Shown piece by piece: positions 27,781 through 35,318 of a DNA stretch of 64,000 nt (the first letter of the stretch is position 1; each line of letters begins with the position of its first letter). The stretch is from Thermotogae bacterium (lineage in GTDB: Bacteria; Thermotogota; Thermotogae; Mesoaciditogales; Mesoaciditogaceae), in NCBI GenBank assembly GCA_026988035.1, contig JALSLY010000084.1:1-64000 (forward strand), given 5' to 3'. The notes below the pieces were generated by a model. The model did not search any database. It saw only the letters and a program-made list of their open reading frames with translations, and was not told the DNA's origin. Position numbers and translations under genes: made by a program.

Positions 27781-28773
27781 CTATGCCTTTTTCATCAACT
27801 CTTTTGGCGTATACTTTTTCAAATCCATCAAATCGATCCCATTACCAAAAGGGCAGTTTTTTATGCAAAGGCCACAATCAGTTCCTATTTTCCCCCAGAA
27901 AGAGTAACATTTCTCTTGCTTTATTTGCCAACGCAACTGTCCACCTATTGTTGTACGCTCTCCTTTTGGGATAGCCTGCGTGGGGCACTTTATCGAGCAC
28001 ATACCACAAATATCGCAAAAACTTGCAAGGTCAACATTCATTCTTTCATCCGCTTTTAGAGGTATTTCCGTTGTAACGGCTCCGAGTCTAACAGCTGGTC
28101 CATATTTAGGAGTAATCAGCAAACCACTTCTTCCAATTTCGCCAAGCCCTGCATCCCTTGCAAGCAGAGGAAGAACAACCAAATAATTTCCATCCATGTG
28201 ATTTCTCGCATCGTATCCTAACTCTCTTAAAAAATAAGACAATTGCATGCCAATTATCGCAGTTTGGACGTAAGTCATAGAACTTTCTACCACTTCAGGT
28301 AACTTGGGAGCTTGTTTTATATTTTCTTTTCTCATTTTTACTCCAAAAACGATAGCATAAGGCAAAAGATCACTAACTTCTTCTCCATAATGTTCAAGGG
28401 GTCTGCCTCTGTGACTGTAATAATGATAAGGCTCGGTTTTTGCAATGCCCACTAAATCTGCTCCACAATCTATAGCAATTTCTTTTAGCCTCTTTACTAT
28501 CACCTTTTGATTTACTGAAACTCTTTTTTGAGAAACTTTTCCTTGAACTAGAGGACGAATATCTGAAAGGAATTTGAAATTTGAAATTGCAAAATTCGCA
28601 TCAATAGGATGGTAAGTAGGAGTTGTAGGTGAGCATATTCCCGGACTCTTTCTTAGCTTATCATCAATTGCTTTTTTATCCGGATTATTTAAATAATAGT
28701 CTTCGTAATTTCTCTTGCCCTCTTTATAAGTCATTCTGGCAAACATTGTGTCTCTTTCGTCATATCTCTTCAA
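27781..28773 (-). CDS. reductive-dehalogenase/QueG-like corrinoid iron-sulfur protein
   Basis: 330 aa. The central domain (GNYLVVLPLLARDAGLGEIGRSGLLITPKYGPAVRLGAVTTEIPL) matches the cobalamin-binding nitroreductase-like core shared by reductive dehalogenases and epoxyqueuosine reductase QueG. The C-terminus holds two [4Fe-4S] motifs, CDICGMCSIKCPTQAI and C-x4-W-x4-G-x2-CGLCIKNCPFG; the second, with its FWGK...DCGLC form, is the reductive-dehalogenase type. No Tat signal and no queuosine neighbour, so it is cytoplasmic and of unknown substrate. The TTG start at 28773 follows GAGG; a later ATG at 28746 is possible. Confidence 0.72.
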   Translation of the reverse strand: MKRYDERDTMFARMTYKEGKRNYEDYYLNNPDKKAIDDKLRKSPGICSPTTPTYHPIDANFAISNFKFLSDIRPLVQGKVSQKRVSVNQKVIVKRLKEIAIDCGADLVGIAKTEPYHYYSHRGRPLEHYGEEVSDLLPYAIVFGVKMRKENIKQAPKLPEVVESSMTYVQTAIIGMQLSYFLRELGYDARNHMDGNYLVVLPLLARDAGLGEIGRSGLLITPKYGPAVRLGAVTTEIPLKADERMNVDLASFCDICGMCSIKCPTQAIPKGERTTIGGQLRWQIKQEKCYSFWGKIGTDCGLCIKNCPFGNGIDLMDLKKYTPKELMKKA

Positions 28774-28954
28774 TTGTCCTCTTCCTTTCCAAGATTTCCA
28801 AACTTTTCAAATTTTGAAACCTTCATTTCGTAGTGTAGTTAAAACCATCAGAATGGATGTTATAGTTTCACACTTCTAAATCTCCAACTTATTCATAATA
28901 GTAACTCGGGTGATAGCGTACAATAAATGCTGTAAAAGTTGAAAAAAGGAAAAA

Positions 28955-29096
28955 GTTCCTGTATCCTAAGATTAAGAACCAACCAATTCTTAATGAATGG
29001 AGGGATACAGGAACCATGAATTCCGAAGATATTATACTTCAATATCTCGAAGATGACAAGCAAGGTGTGCATAAAGTAATGGGGTGTAACGATTAA
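28955..29096 (+). mobile_element. 5' remnant of an IS256-like element
   Basis: A 26-codon open frame (29016-29096) begins MNSEDIILQYLEDDKQGV, resembling the N-terminus of IS256-type transposases, and then stops after MGCND. It is preceded by a perfect 12-bp inverted repeat (GTTCCTGTATCC at 28955-28966, GGATACAGGAAC at 29003-29014) with an inner ATTAAGAA/TTCTTAAT stem, forming a long hairpin just before the start codon. The rest of the transposase is missing. The family call rests on 18 residues and is tentative. No gene is seen in the other bases of 28774-29393. Confidence 0.45.
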
Positions 29097-29331
29097 GTAA
29101 AATGTGGATTCAAAAGTTTGTTGAGCTTGTTTTTGAGATAACCGTTATTTGTACATATCAAGGAGCAATATAAATCTGTTTGTAAATAGAATCTTCAAAG
29201 CGCGAGAATTGAAAAATATCTTCGTTTTCCCTTTCTTTGCCCTAAAAACTTTGTATCTCTCTTTTAGATATGTAAAGATTTATCTATTTCTTCCATGAAC
29301 AAAGAAAGAAATTGCTTTATTCACAAACGAA

Positions 29332-29360
29332 TTGTATTTGAAGCAACAAGATGCTATTAT
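29332..29360 (+). promoter_or_regulatory. probable promoter of proAB
   Basis: TTGTAT (29332-29337) and TATTAT (29355-29360) with 17-bp spacing, about 34 bp before the proA start codon, the only strong candidate in that interval. Confidence 0.4.
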
Positions 29361-29393
29361 AAACATACATAAAGTCGAGGGGAGAGTGATATC

Positions 29394-30641
29394 ATGTCAA
29401 ACGTGAAAAAGCTTGCGAAAAATGTCTTTATGGCAAAATCACGTCTTGCATTTCTAACCCCAAAAGAAAAAAATTTAGCACTTAAAGCGATAGCGGGCGA
29501 AATTGACAGAGACCGAAAAAAGATCATCGTTGATAATGAAAAAGATGTTAACAAAGCAAAAATTAAGGGAATAAAAGACTCTCTCTTGGATAGATTATTG
29601 CTGAATGATAAAAGGATCGATTCTATAATAGATTCAATTACAAAGATCATCGATTTGGAAGATCCCACTGGAAAAGTAGATGCAGGTTGGGTTTTACCAA
29701 ATGGCTTGAAAATAAATAAAGTGAGAGTTCCTATAGGTGCTATTGGAATAGTGTACGAAGGTAGACCAAATGTAACTGTGGAAGCGGCGACAATTGCGAT
29801 AAAAAGCGGCAATTCTTTGCTTTTAAAGGGCAGTTCATCTGCACAAAATACGAATAGTGCTTTAGTGGGTTCGATCAAAAGTGCCCTCAAAAGAACTGAA
29901 TTTCCAGATGGAACTGTTGAATTGATCGATGATACTTCTCACGAAGCCGTTGGAGAGATGATCAAACTGGATGAGTACCTCGATCTGGTTATTCCAAGAG
30001 GTGGAAAAAAGTTGATAGACTTCGTTGTCAAAAATGCTACTGTACCCACTTTGGAAACTGGTATTGGAAATTGCCACATTTTCGTGGATGAAAGTGCTGA
30101 TTTTGACATGGCACTTAAGATCATCGAAAACGCCAAAGTTCAGCGCCCTGGAACTTGCAATGCAGTTGAAAAAGTCCTTGTTCACAAAAAAATTGCACAT
30201 CAATTCGAACCACTTCTCTACAAAAAATTATCAAAAATTGGAGTTGAATTAAGAGGCTGCAATGAAACAATGAATATAGTTCCTCAAATGCTTCCAGCTT
30301 CTGAAGCCGACTGGTCAACAGAATACCTTGATCTCATACTTGCAGTGAAGGTGGTAAATGATGTGGATGAAGCAATCGAACACATAAGAAAGTATGGTAC
30401 GAAACATTCCGAATCGATCATCACAATGGACTACAAAAATGCTTTAAAATTCACATCGCAGATTGACGCAGCTGTCGTATACGTGAACGCTTCAACGCGC
30501 TTTACTGATGGAGGAGAATTTGGGTTTGGCGCCGAAATGGGAATTAGCACACAGAAAATCCATGCACGAGGCCCTATAGGACTTAATGAATTGACAACAT
30601 ACAAATACGTTGTCTTTGGAGAGGGGCAAACGAGAAATTGA
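29394..30641 (+). CDS. proA: gamma-glutamyl phosphate reductase
   Basis: 415 aa. Reduces glutamyl-5-phosphate to glutamate semialdehyde in proline synthesis. Aldehyde-dehydrogenase-like fold with PIGAIGIVYEGRPNVTVEAA, LKGSSSAQNTNSAL, VIPRGGKKLIDFV, GNCHIFVDESADFDMA and the catalytic Cys in RPGTCNAVEKVLVH; C-terminal GAEMGISTQKIHARGPIGL. GAGGGGAGAGTGAT precedes ATG 29394. The proB start overlaps its stop, so the two are coupled. Gene order proA-proB is reversed from the common proB-proA. Confidence 0.96.
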   Translation: MSNVKKLAKNVFMAKSRLAFLTPKEKNLALKAIAGEIDRDRKKIIVDNEKDVNKAKIKGIKDSLLDRLLLNDKRIDSIIDSITKIIDLEDPTGKVDAGWVLPNGLKINKVRVPIGAIGIVYEGRPNVTVEAATIAIKSGNSLLLKGSSSAQNTNSALVGSIKSALKRTEFPDGTVELIDDTSHEAVGEMIKLDEYLDLVIPRGGKKLIDFVVKNATVPTLETGIGNCHIFVDESADFDMALKIIENAKVQRPGTCNAVEKVLVHKKIAHQFEPLLYKKLSKIGVELRGCNETMNIVPQMLPASEADWSTEYLDLILAVKVVNDVDEAIEHIRKYGTKHSESIITMDYKNALKFTSQIDAAVVYVNASTRFTDGGEFGFGAEMGISTQKIHARGPIGLNELTTYKYVVFGEGQTRN

Positions 30642-31657
30642 GATGCGTCATCAAGATTGGGAGCAACCTTTTAGTGAGAGAAGATGGAAAAATAGATGAA
30701 GAGTACGTGATGACAATAGCACAACAGGTTTCAGATGCAAAGGATTTGGGCCATCAGATTATCATCGTCAGCTCTGGTGCTCGTGCTGGTGGATATGGTT
30801 TGGTAAAGTTCGAAGGAATGAGCATTTCTGAAAAGCAAGCTCTTTGTGCAATTGGGCAGATAGAATTGATGAAAATTTATTCGGAGAAATTCAAAATCTT
30901 TGGAAAGAAAGTGGCTCAACTTCTATTGACACGCGATGATTTCACAAATCGGCGTCGATTTTTAAATTTGAGAAACACCCTCATTTCCCTTGGGAAATTT
31001 GGTATTGTCCCAATAGTAAATGAAAATGATACTGTAGCGATCGATGAGATAAAGCTGGGAGATAATGACACACTTTCGGCGTATGTAGCAATAGGATGGG
31101 GAGCTGATATTCTTATGCTGCTTACAACCGTTGACGGTGTGTTGAATAAAGATGGGAAGGTCATCGAAAAATACGAAAATGACGAACAACTTTTACGTGT
31201 CAAAAACAGTCATTGGGGCACAGGGGGTATTAACACCAAAATTGAAGCAGCAAAAATGTCATCTCGTGCCGGAATTAAATCAGTCATTGTGAATGGAAAA
31301 TCTAACGCGCTTTCCATTATTTTAAGTGGTGGAAGAACAGGCACAGAATTTTTGCCCCGCAAAAGACTTCGAGCGAGGAAAGCATGGATCGGTTTCATGA
31401 CTAAACCACACGGACAAATCTATATTGATAATGGAGCTGCTGATGCCATTATGAAAGGTAAAAGCCTTTTACCTGTTGGGATAATCGAAGTGAAAGGGAA
31501 TTTTGATCGTGGTGACACAGTAGAAATTATCAACAGTGGACGTTCAATTGGCCGTGGAATCGTTGATTTTTCGATCGATGAAATACGCGAAATATTGGCT
31601 GATGATAAGAAAGGATATGATGAAGTTTGTCACGCAGACAACTTGATAATCCGGTAA
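30638..31657 (+). CDS. proB: glutamate 5-kinase
   Basis: 339 aa, with an N-terminal amino-acid kinase domain (CVIKIGSNLLV, VSSGARAGGYGLV, PIVNENDTVAIDEIKLGDNDTLSAYVAI, GTGGINTKIEAAKMSSRAGI) and a C-terminal PUA domain from about residue 245 (GQIYIDNGAADAIMKGKSLLPVGI). Catalyses ATP-dependent phosphorylation of glutamate. Start is TTG at 30638, overlapping the proA stop as TTGA. The opposing proline-degradation operon lies 7 kb away, so the cell both makes and burns proline. Confidence 0.95.
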   Translation: MRCVIKIGSNLLVREDGKIDEEYVMTIAQQVSDAKDLGHQIIIVSSGARAGGYGLVKFEGMSISEKQALCAIGQIELMKIYSEKFKIFGKKVAQLLLTRDDFTNRRRFLNLRNTLISLGKFGIVPIVNENDTVAIDEIKLGDNDTLSAYVAIGWGADILMLLTTVDGVLNKDGKVIEKYENDEQLLRVKNSHWGTGGINTKIEAAKMSSRAGIKSVIVNGKSNALSIILSGGRTGTEFLPRKRLRARKAWIGFMTKPHGQIYIDNGAADAIMKGKSLLPVGIIEVKGNFDRGDTVEIINSGRSIGRGIVDFSIDEIREILADDKKGYDEVCHADNLIIR

Positions 31658-31666
31658 GAGGGCAAG

Positions 31667-31687
31667 TCTTTGAAGGAAGGTCAAAGA
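31667..31687. terminator. short convergent hairpin between proB and deoxynucleoside kinase
   Basis: Perfect TCTTTGA (31667-31673)/TCAAAGA (31681-31687) arms with a 7-nt loop, located between two convergent genes and overlapping the stop of the minus-strand gene. Weak T tracts only, so a bidirectional terminator is only plausible. Confidence 0.35.
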
Positions 31688-32301
31688 TCTTTCACAAAAT
31701 CAGCGACCTTTCTTATCACTGTTTTTCGATCTTCCTTCGAAATCACAAAGTCGAGAGAGTCACAGTCAAGCGTTAAAACTGGAGAATCGAGTTTTTCTCT
31801 CCATTTCTCGTAAAGTGCATTCAAACGTCGAAGATATTCAGCTGATATTCCATTTTCAAATGAACGGCCTCTTCTCTTAACATGATTAATAAGAGTTGGA
31901 ACAGACGCTTTAAGATATACAAATCCTGTAGGTTGTGGCAGGTGATCAGAAAATGTTTTGAAAAGTGCTGTATAGGTTTTCCAGTCTCTATCAGAAATAT
32001 AACCCATTTCATGAAGGTTGCGAGCAAATATTTCAACATCTTCATTTATCGTTCTGTCTTCGAGCGTAATACCTTTAGATGCGTTGACTCTTTTCAAAAA
32101 ATCAAATCGTTTTATCAAAAAAAAGAGTTGCGAACTAAAAGCCCATTTTTTCATGTCTTTATAAAAATCTGAAAGATATGGATTTTCCTCCACTATTTCA
32201 TAAACAGGAATGTAGCCAAGTTCTTTTTCCAACATCTCAATAAGGGTTGATTTTCCTGCACCAATGTTACCACATACTCCTATTATCAATATCAACACCA
32301 C
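31681..32301 (-). CDS. deoxynucleoside kinase (dNK family), first of a pair
   Basis: 206 aa. P-loop GVCGNIGAGKST, EIVEENPYLSDFYKDMKKWAFSSQLFFL substrate loop, LEDRTINEDVEIFA (the DRS/ERS-type motif, here DRT) and lid arginines KRRGRSFENGI. These are marks of the dCK/dGK/dAK family that salvages deoxynucleosides by 5'-phosphorylation. Start is GTG near 32301, overlapping the end of the second kinase by 35 bp. Substrate preference among dA, dG and dC is not readable. Confidence 0.85.
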   Translation of the reverse strand: MVLILIIGVCGNIGAGKSTLIEMLEKELGYIPVYEIVEENPYLSDFYKDMKKWAFSSQLFFLIKRFDFLKRVNASKGITLEDRTINEDVEIFARNLHEMGYISDRDWKTYTALFKTFSDHLPQPTGFVYLKASVPTLINHVKRRGRSFENGISAEYLRRLNALYEKWREKLDSPVLTLDCDSLDFVISKEDRKTVIRKVADFVKDL

Positions 32302-32881
32302 ACTCTTTCATTTTGGAAATAATAAGGTTGAAATCTTTTTTGCTTCGTACAAAATCGATCTTATCAGCATCTATTGTCACAAAATTCCCAGAATATTTTG
32401 AAAAAAGTTCATCATAAGCTTCAACAAGATCGGATATATATTTTCCATTTATCGATCTTTCAAAGACTCTATCTCTCATCGCTATTCTGCTCATAAGTGT
32501 ATCTACTGAAGCTTTCAGATACACAACTATGTCCGGCTTTGCAACCTTCGAATCTAAAACGTTGTAAACACGTTCATAAAGGTTAAGCTGATCACCCGAA
32601 AGATTCATCTGAGCAAATAATTTATCTTTGTTGAACGTATAATCGGCAACTACATTTTCATACTTCACGACCCTTAAAAGCTCCTCTTGTTGAGAATATC
32701 TGCTTAAAAGGAAAAAGAGCTGCGTCTGAAAAGCCCAACGCTCTTTATCATTGTAAAAATTGGCTAAGAAGGGATTTTCTTCTACGATTTCCAGCACAGG
32801 ATGATATTCAAACTCTTTGGATATCATGAGTGCCAATGTCGTTTTTCCAACTCCAATCACACCTTCAATGCATAGATACAA
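32267..32881 (-). CDS. deoxynucleoside kinase (dNK family), second of a pair
   Basis: 204 aa paralogue of its neighbour: P-loop EGVIGVGKTT, EIVEENPFLANFYNDKERWAFQTQLFFL, ADYTFNKDKLFA in place of the DRS motif, and lid MRDRVFERSI. The overlapped tandem arrangement recalls Firmicute dGK/dCK pairs and Lactobacillus dAK/dGK heterodimers. The DYT variation in this copy suggests a different base preference. Last two genes of the long minus-strand run. Confidence 0.85.
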   Translation of the reverse strand: MYLCIEGVIGVGKTTLALMISKEFEYHPVLEIVEENPFLANFYNDKERWAFQTQLFFLLSRYSQQEELLRVVKYENVVADYTFNKDKLFAQMNLSGDQLNLYERVYNVLDSKVAKPDIVVYLKASVDTLMSRIAMRDRVFERSINGKYISDLVEAYDELFSKYSGNFVTIDADKIDFVRSKKDFNLIISKMKECGVDIDNRSMW

Positions 32882-32910
32882 TTTTCCCTCTCCTTATCAT
32901 TCACTTTGCT

Positions 32911-33013
32911 CAGTTACCGCTTCTCGGCTATCGCCAGCGCCTACTACTCGGTTGCCACCTCAGACACAAAGAGGAAGTGGAAAAGATGTTGCGTACTATA
33001 CAATCCCGCTCCG
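32911..33013 (+). repeat. dispersed repeat family, copy 2
   Basis: Matches copy 3 (50251-50330) through GGTTACCGC/AGTTACCGC, GCGCCTACTACTCGGTTGCC, ACCTCAGACA, GAAGTGG and CAATCCCGCTCC. Lies between the amidohydrolase and the kinase genes in the operon. Similar short GC-rich words continue to about 33050, into the last codons of the amidohydrolase gene, whose stop may thus derive from the repeat. Confidence 0.65.
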
Positions 33014-33040
33014 GCAACTCCACTCACCGTGCAATTCCAC

Positions 33041-34405
33041 TCATTGCGGAATGCGATCCCACACTTTTCTACCATTTTTGTAAGTAGCTATAACCTCAGC
33101 AGATCCGTCATCAATTGGCTTAGATAAAACAACAAAGTCTGCCATCATTCCGTCTTCGAATCGTCCTTTTTCATTCTCCATGAATTCTTGATAAGCTCCC
33201 TCAATAGTGTAAGCATTTACAGAATCTTTCACCTTGATTCCAAGCTCTTCGGCAGCTTTGATCCCTTCCAGGGGATTAGGAAATTCTACTGGGGAATCAG
33301 ATGAAAAAGCAACATGAATTCCAGACTCAATGAGAGCTTTAAAAGGGTAAGCATGATTCACTCTTTCTCCGAGCCTCTCAAAAGCCATCTTTTTGTCGGA
33401 GACAAAAAATTGAGGTTGCACATCCACGCAAAGCCCGAGAGATTTAATTTTTTTGATCTGTTCTGGCCATGCGATTTGCACGTGGACAAGTCTATGACGA
33501 AGAGCAGGATCAGTTCCTTCGAAAGCTTTTAAGGTTACATCAAGCGCACCATCACCTATGACATGAGCAACCACTTGAATCCCCATTCGATCTGATTCAT
33601 GAACTACCTTTTTAAGCTCTTCAAGTGAAAAATTTAGAATTCCTCTTGTTGGGCTGTCCGAATATTGAGTCCTTAGATATGCCGTTCTTGCCCCAAGCGA
33701 ACCATCCACTAAAATCTTAACTGATCTTGGACGAATACTCAAAATATCCTTTAAATCATCAGTCGTATGAATGTGGTAGTGCTCGTAAACGTCAATAGTA
33801 GATTTTGAAATGACATCCTCTACAACATCTGGTGGGATTCTGTACATGTCATCTGAATGAACTGTTGTGACCCCATGCTTGAAGAAATCTTTTTCTCCTG
33901 CTTTCAACGCTTTTTTTATTTCACTCACCTCTATAGGTGGTATAGAATTGAGTGCCTGTGAAAGAAAACCTTCTTTTAACACTCCGTCATCTGATTCAAG
34001 TTTAAGCATTCTCAAAAATCGTTTGTTGGCTACACCCACATGGCCACATCTTCTGATCACAATAAGAGGACGAGCAATTCGGTCTAATTCTTCACTTGTC
34101 GGATAACGACCGATTAATTCTTCACTCCATCCACGTAATACCATCGCATCCGTTTGGTTCGCGATTTCTAAAATTTCATCGATGCTTTTAAGACCTTCAA
34201 GAGAGTAGTTCAAAACTTTCATTCCCGTTTCAAGAAGATGGGCATGAGAATCTATGAAGCCTGGATACACATATCCATCGATCTTTTCTACATGGTCAAC
34301 GCCAAGAATACAACGTGAAAATCGACCGTTTTCCACAACAAAAGGCCCCGTTTGTTTCCCATTTACGGGGTCGTACACATTGGAAGACTCGAACAAAACT
34401 CTCAT
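33041..34405 (-). CDS. metal-dependent amidohydrolase (YtcJ-like)
   Basis: 454 aa. The N-terminal metal-binding HxH lies in YPGFIDSHAHLLETG, then VLRGW, GHVGVANK, HGVTTVHSDD, KILVDGSLGARTAYL, HVIGDGALD, RLVHVQIA and FSSDSPVEFPNPLEGI, and C-terminal MADFVVL returning to the composite beta domain. This is the amidohydrolase-3 group; substrates of most members are unknown. The start ATG at 34405 overlaps the SLH gene stop (ATGA). The final residues VWDRIPQ fall at the edge of the dispersed repeat. Confidence 0.82.
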   Translation of the reverse strand: MRVLFESSNVYDPVNGKQTGPFVVENGRFSRCILGVDHVEKIDGYVYPGFIDSHAHLLETGMKVLNYSLEGLKSIDEILEIANQTDAMVLRGWSEELIGRYPTSEELDRIARPLIVIRRCGHVGVANKRFLRMLKLESDDGVLKEGFLSQALNSIPPIEVSEIKKALKAGEKDFFKHGVTTVHSDDMYRIPPDVVEDVISKSTIDVYEHYHIHTTDDLKDILSIRPRSVKILVDGSLGARTAYLRTQYSDSPTRGILNFSLEELKKVVHESDRMGIQVVAHVIGDGALDVTLKAFEGTDPALRHRLVHVQIAWPEQIKKIKSLGLCVDVQPQFFVSDKKMAFERLGERVNHAYPFKALIESGIHVAFSSDSPVEFPNPLEGIKAAEELGIKVKDSVNAYTIEGAYQEFMENEKGRFEDGMMADFVVLSKPIDDGSAEVIATYKNGRKVWDRIPQ

Positions 34406-35313
34406 TTCGACATGTACCAAAGAATTAAAGCAGCCACAACAGCTACAGCTTCAAGAGCCTGAAAAACATAAACTGTTCCGAGTGTTGATTCGAGTGAGGA
34501 GACTTTCTTTTTAAGAAATTCGTTCTCTTGAGAAAGCTTATTCATTTTAGATGATGATAACGAAACCTTATTCAAAGCATCCGAGATCATTTTGGAATCC
34601 TTTTGTCTTTCATTTTGAATAGAATCCATTCTTATTTGTAAATTCGAGATGTCAGCTTTTATCTTAGAAAGAGTGACACTGGAAGAATCTGAAACAGAAT
34701 TTATTTTAGAGTTCAGTTTCTCGACGGAAGTGTTGAGCGCAGATACTTTATAATTCATAGTTTCAACTTTCGTATTCAAATTATCAACTCTTTCAATCGT
34801 CTTAGATAGCATACTCGCAGGCGGTACACCTTTAATCATTGTTAGAGAAGCAACCAGTTTTTGCATGGCATTGAACTGCATTTCAATTTGATCTACTTCA
34901 CTTACAAGTTCATTTATTGAACTTGCTGTGTTGGTAACGTATGCCTCAAAATCAGAATATTTTTGCATTGCCTCATCGATTTTTTGAATTTTCAAGGAGA
35001 GTTCCGCAGAAAGCGCAACATTTGTGGCTGAGCTTGTTTGTCTGGTTGATTGAGTGACTTGGGCAACTGGTTGAATTCTCCCTTGAACGTAATTCAACAA
35101 CCGCGACAATATTCTGGCAAGATCGGCACGCGTTACCACAAGAGTACCGTTGAAATTGCCGTTCGAATCGAGCGTCATTATGTTGTTTTGGATCATTTCT
35201 GCGACGTAAGGATAGAGATCGGATGATGACGACACATCATTTATTGTGACTCCTAAAAGCACCGCAGAGACGAAAAATGAAAACAAAAGCAAAAAGACTT
35301 CAACTCTTCGCAT
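34402..35313 (-). CDS. Omp-alpha-like SLH/coiled-coil envelope protein
   Basis: 303 aa. Signal peptide (RRVEVFLLLFSFFVSAVLLGV), one S-layer-homology-type domain (SSDLYPYVAEMIQNNIMTLDSNGNFNGTLVVTRADLARILSRLLNYV), a long coiled coil rich in Ser/Asn/Lys (about residues 90-270), and a C-terminal hydrophobic anchor (VFQALEAVAVVAALILWYMS). This is the design of Thermotoga Omp-alpha, the rod that spaces the outer toga from the cell wall, though shorter. Sits between a PEGA-repeat protein and an amidohydrolase. Confidence 0.8.
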   Translation of the reverse strand: MRRVEVFLLLFSFFVSAVLLGVTINDVSSSSDLYPYVAEMIQNNIMTLDSNGNFNGTLVVTRADLARILSRLLNYVQGRIQPVAQVTQSTRQTSSATNVALSAELSLKIQKIDEAMQKYSDFEAYVTNTASSINELVSEVDQIEMQFNAMQKLVASLTMIKGVPPASMLSKTIERVDNLNTKVETMNYKVSALNTSVEKLNSKINSVSDSSSVTLSKIKADISNLQIRMDSIQNERQKDSKMISDALNKVSLSSSKMNKLSQENEFLKKKVSSLESTLGTVYVFQALEAVAVVAALILWYMSK

Positions 35314-35318
35314 ATCCC

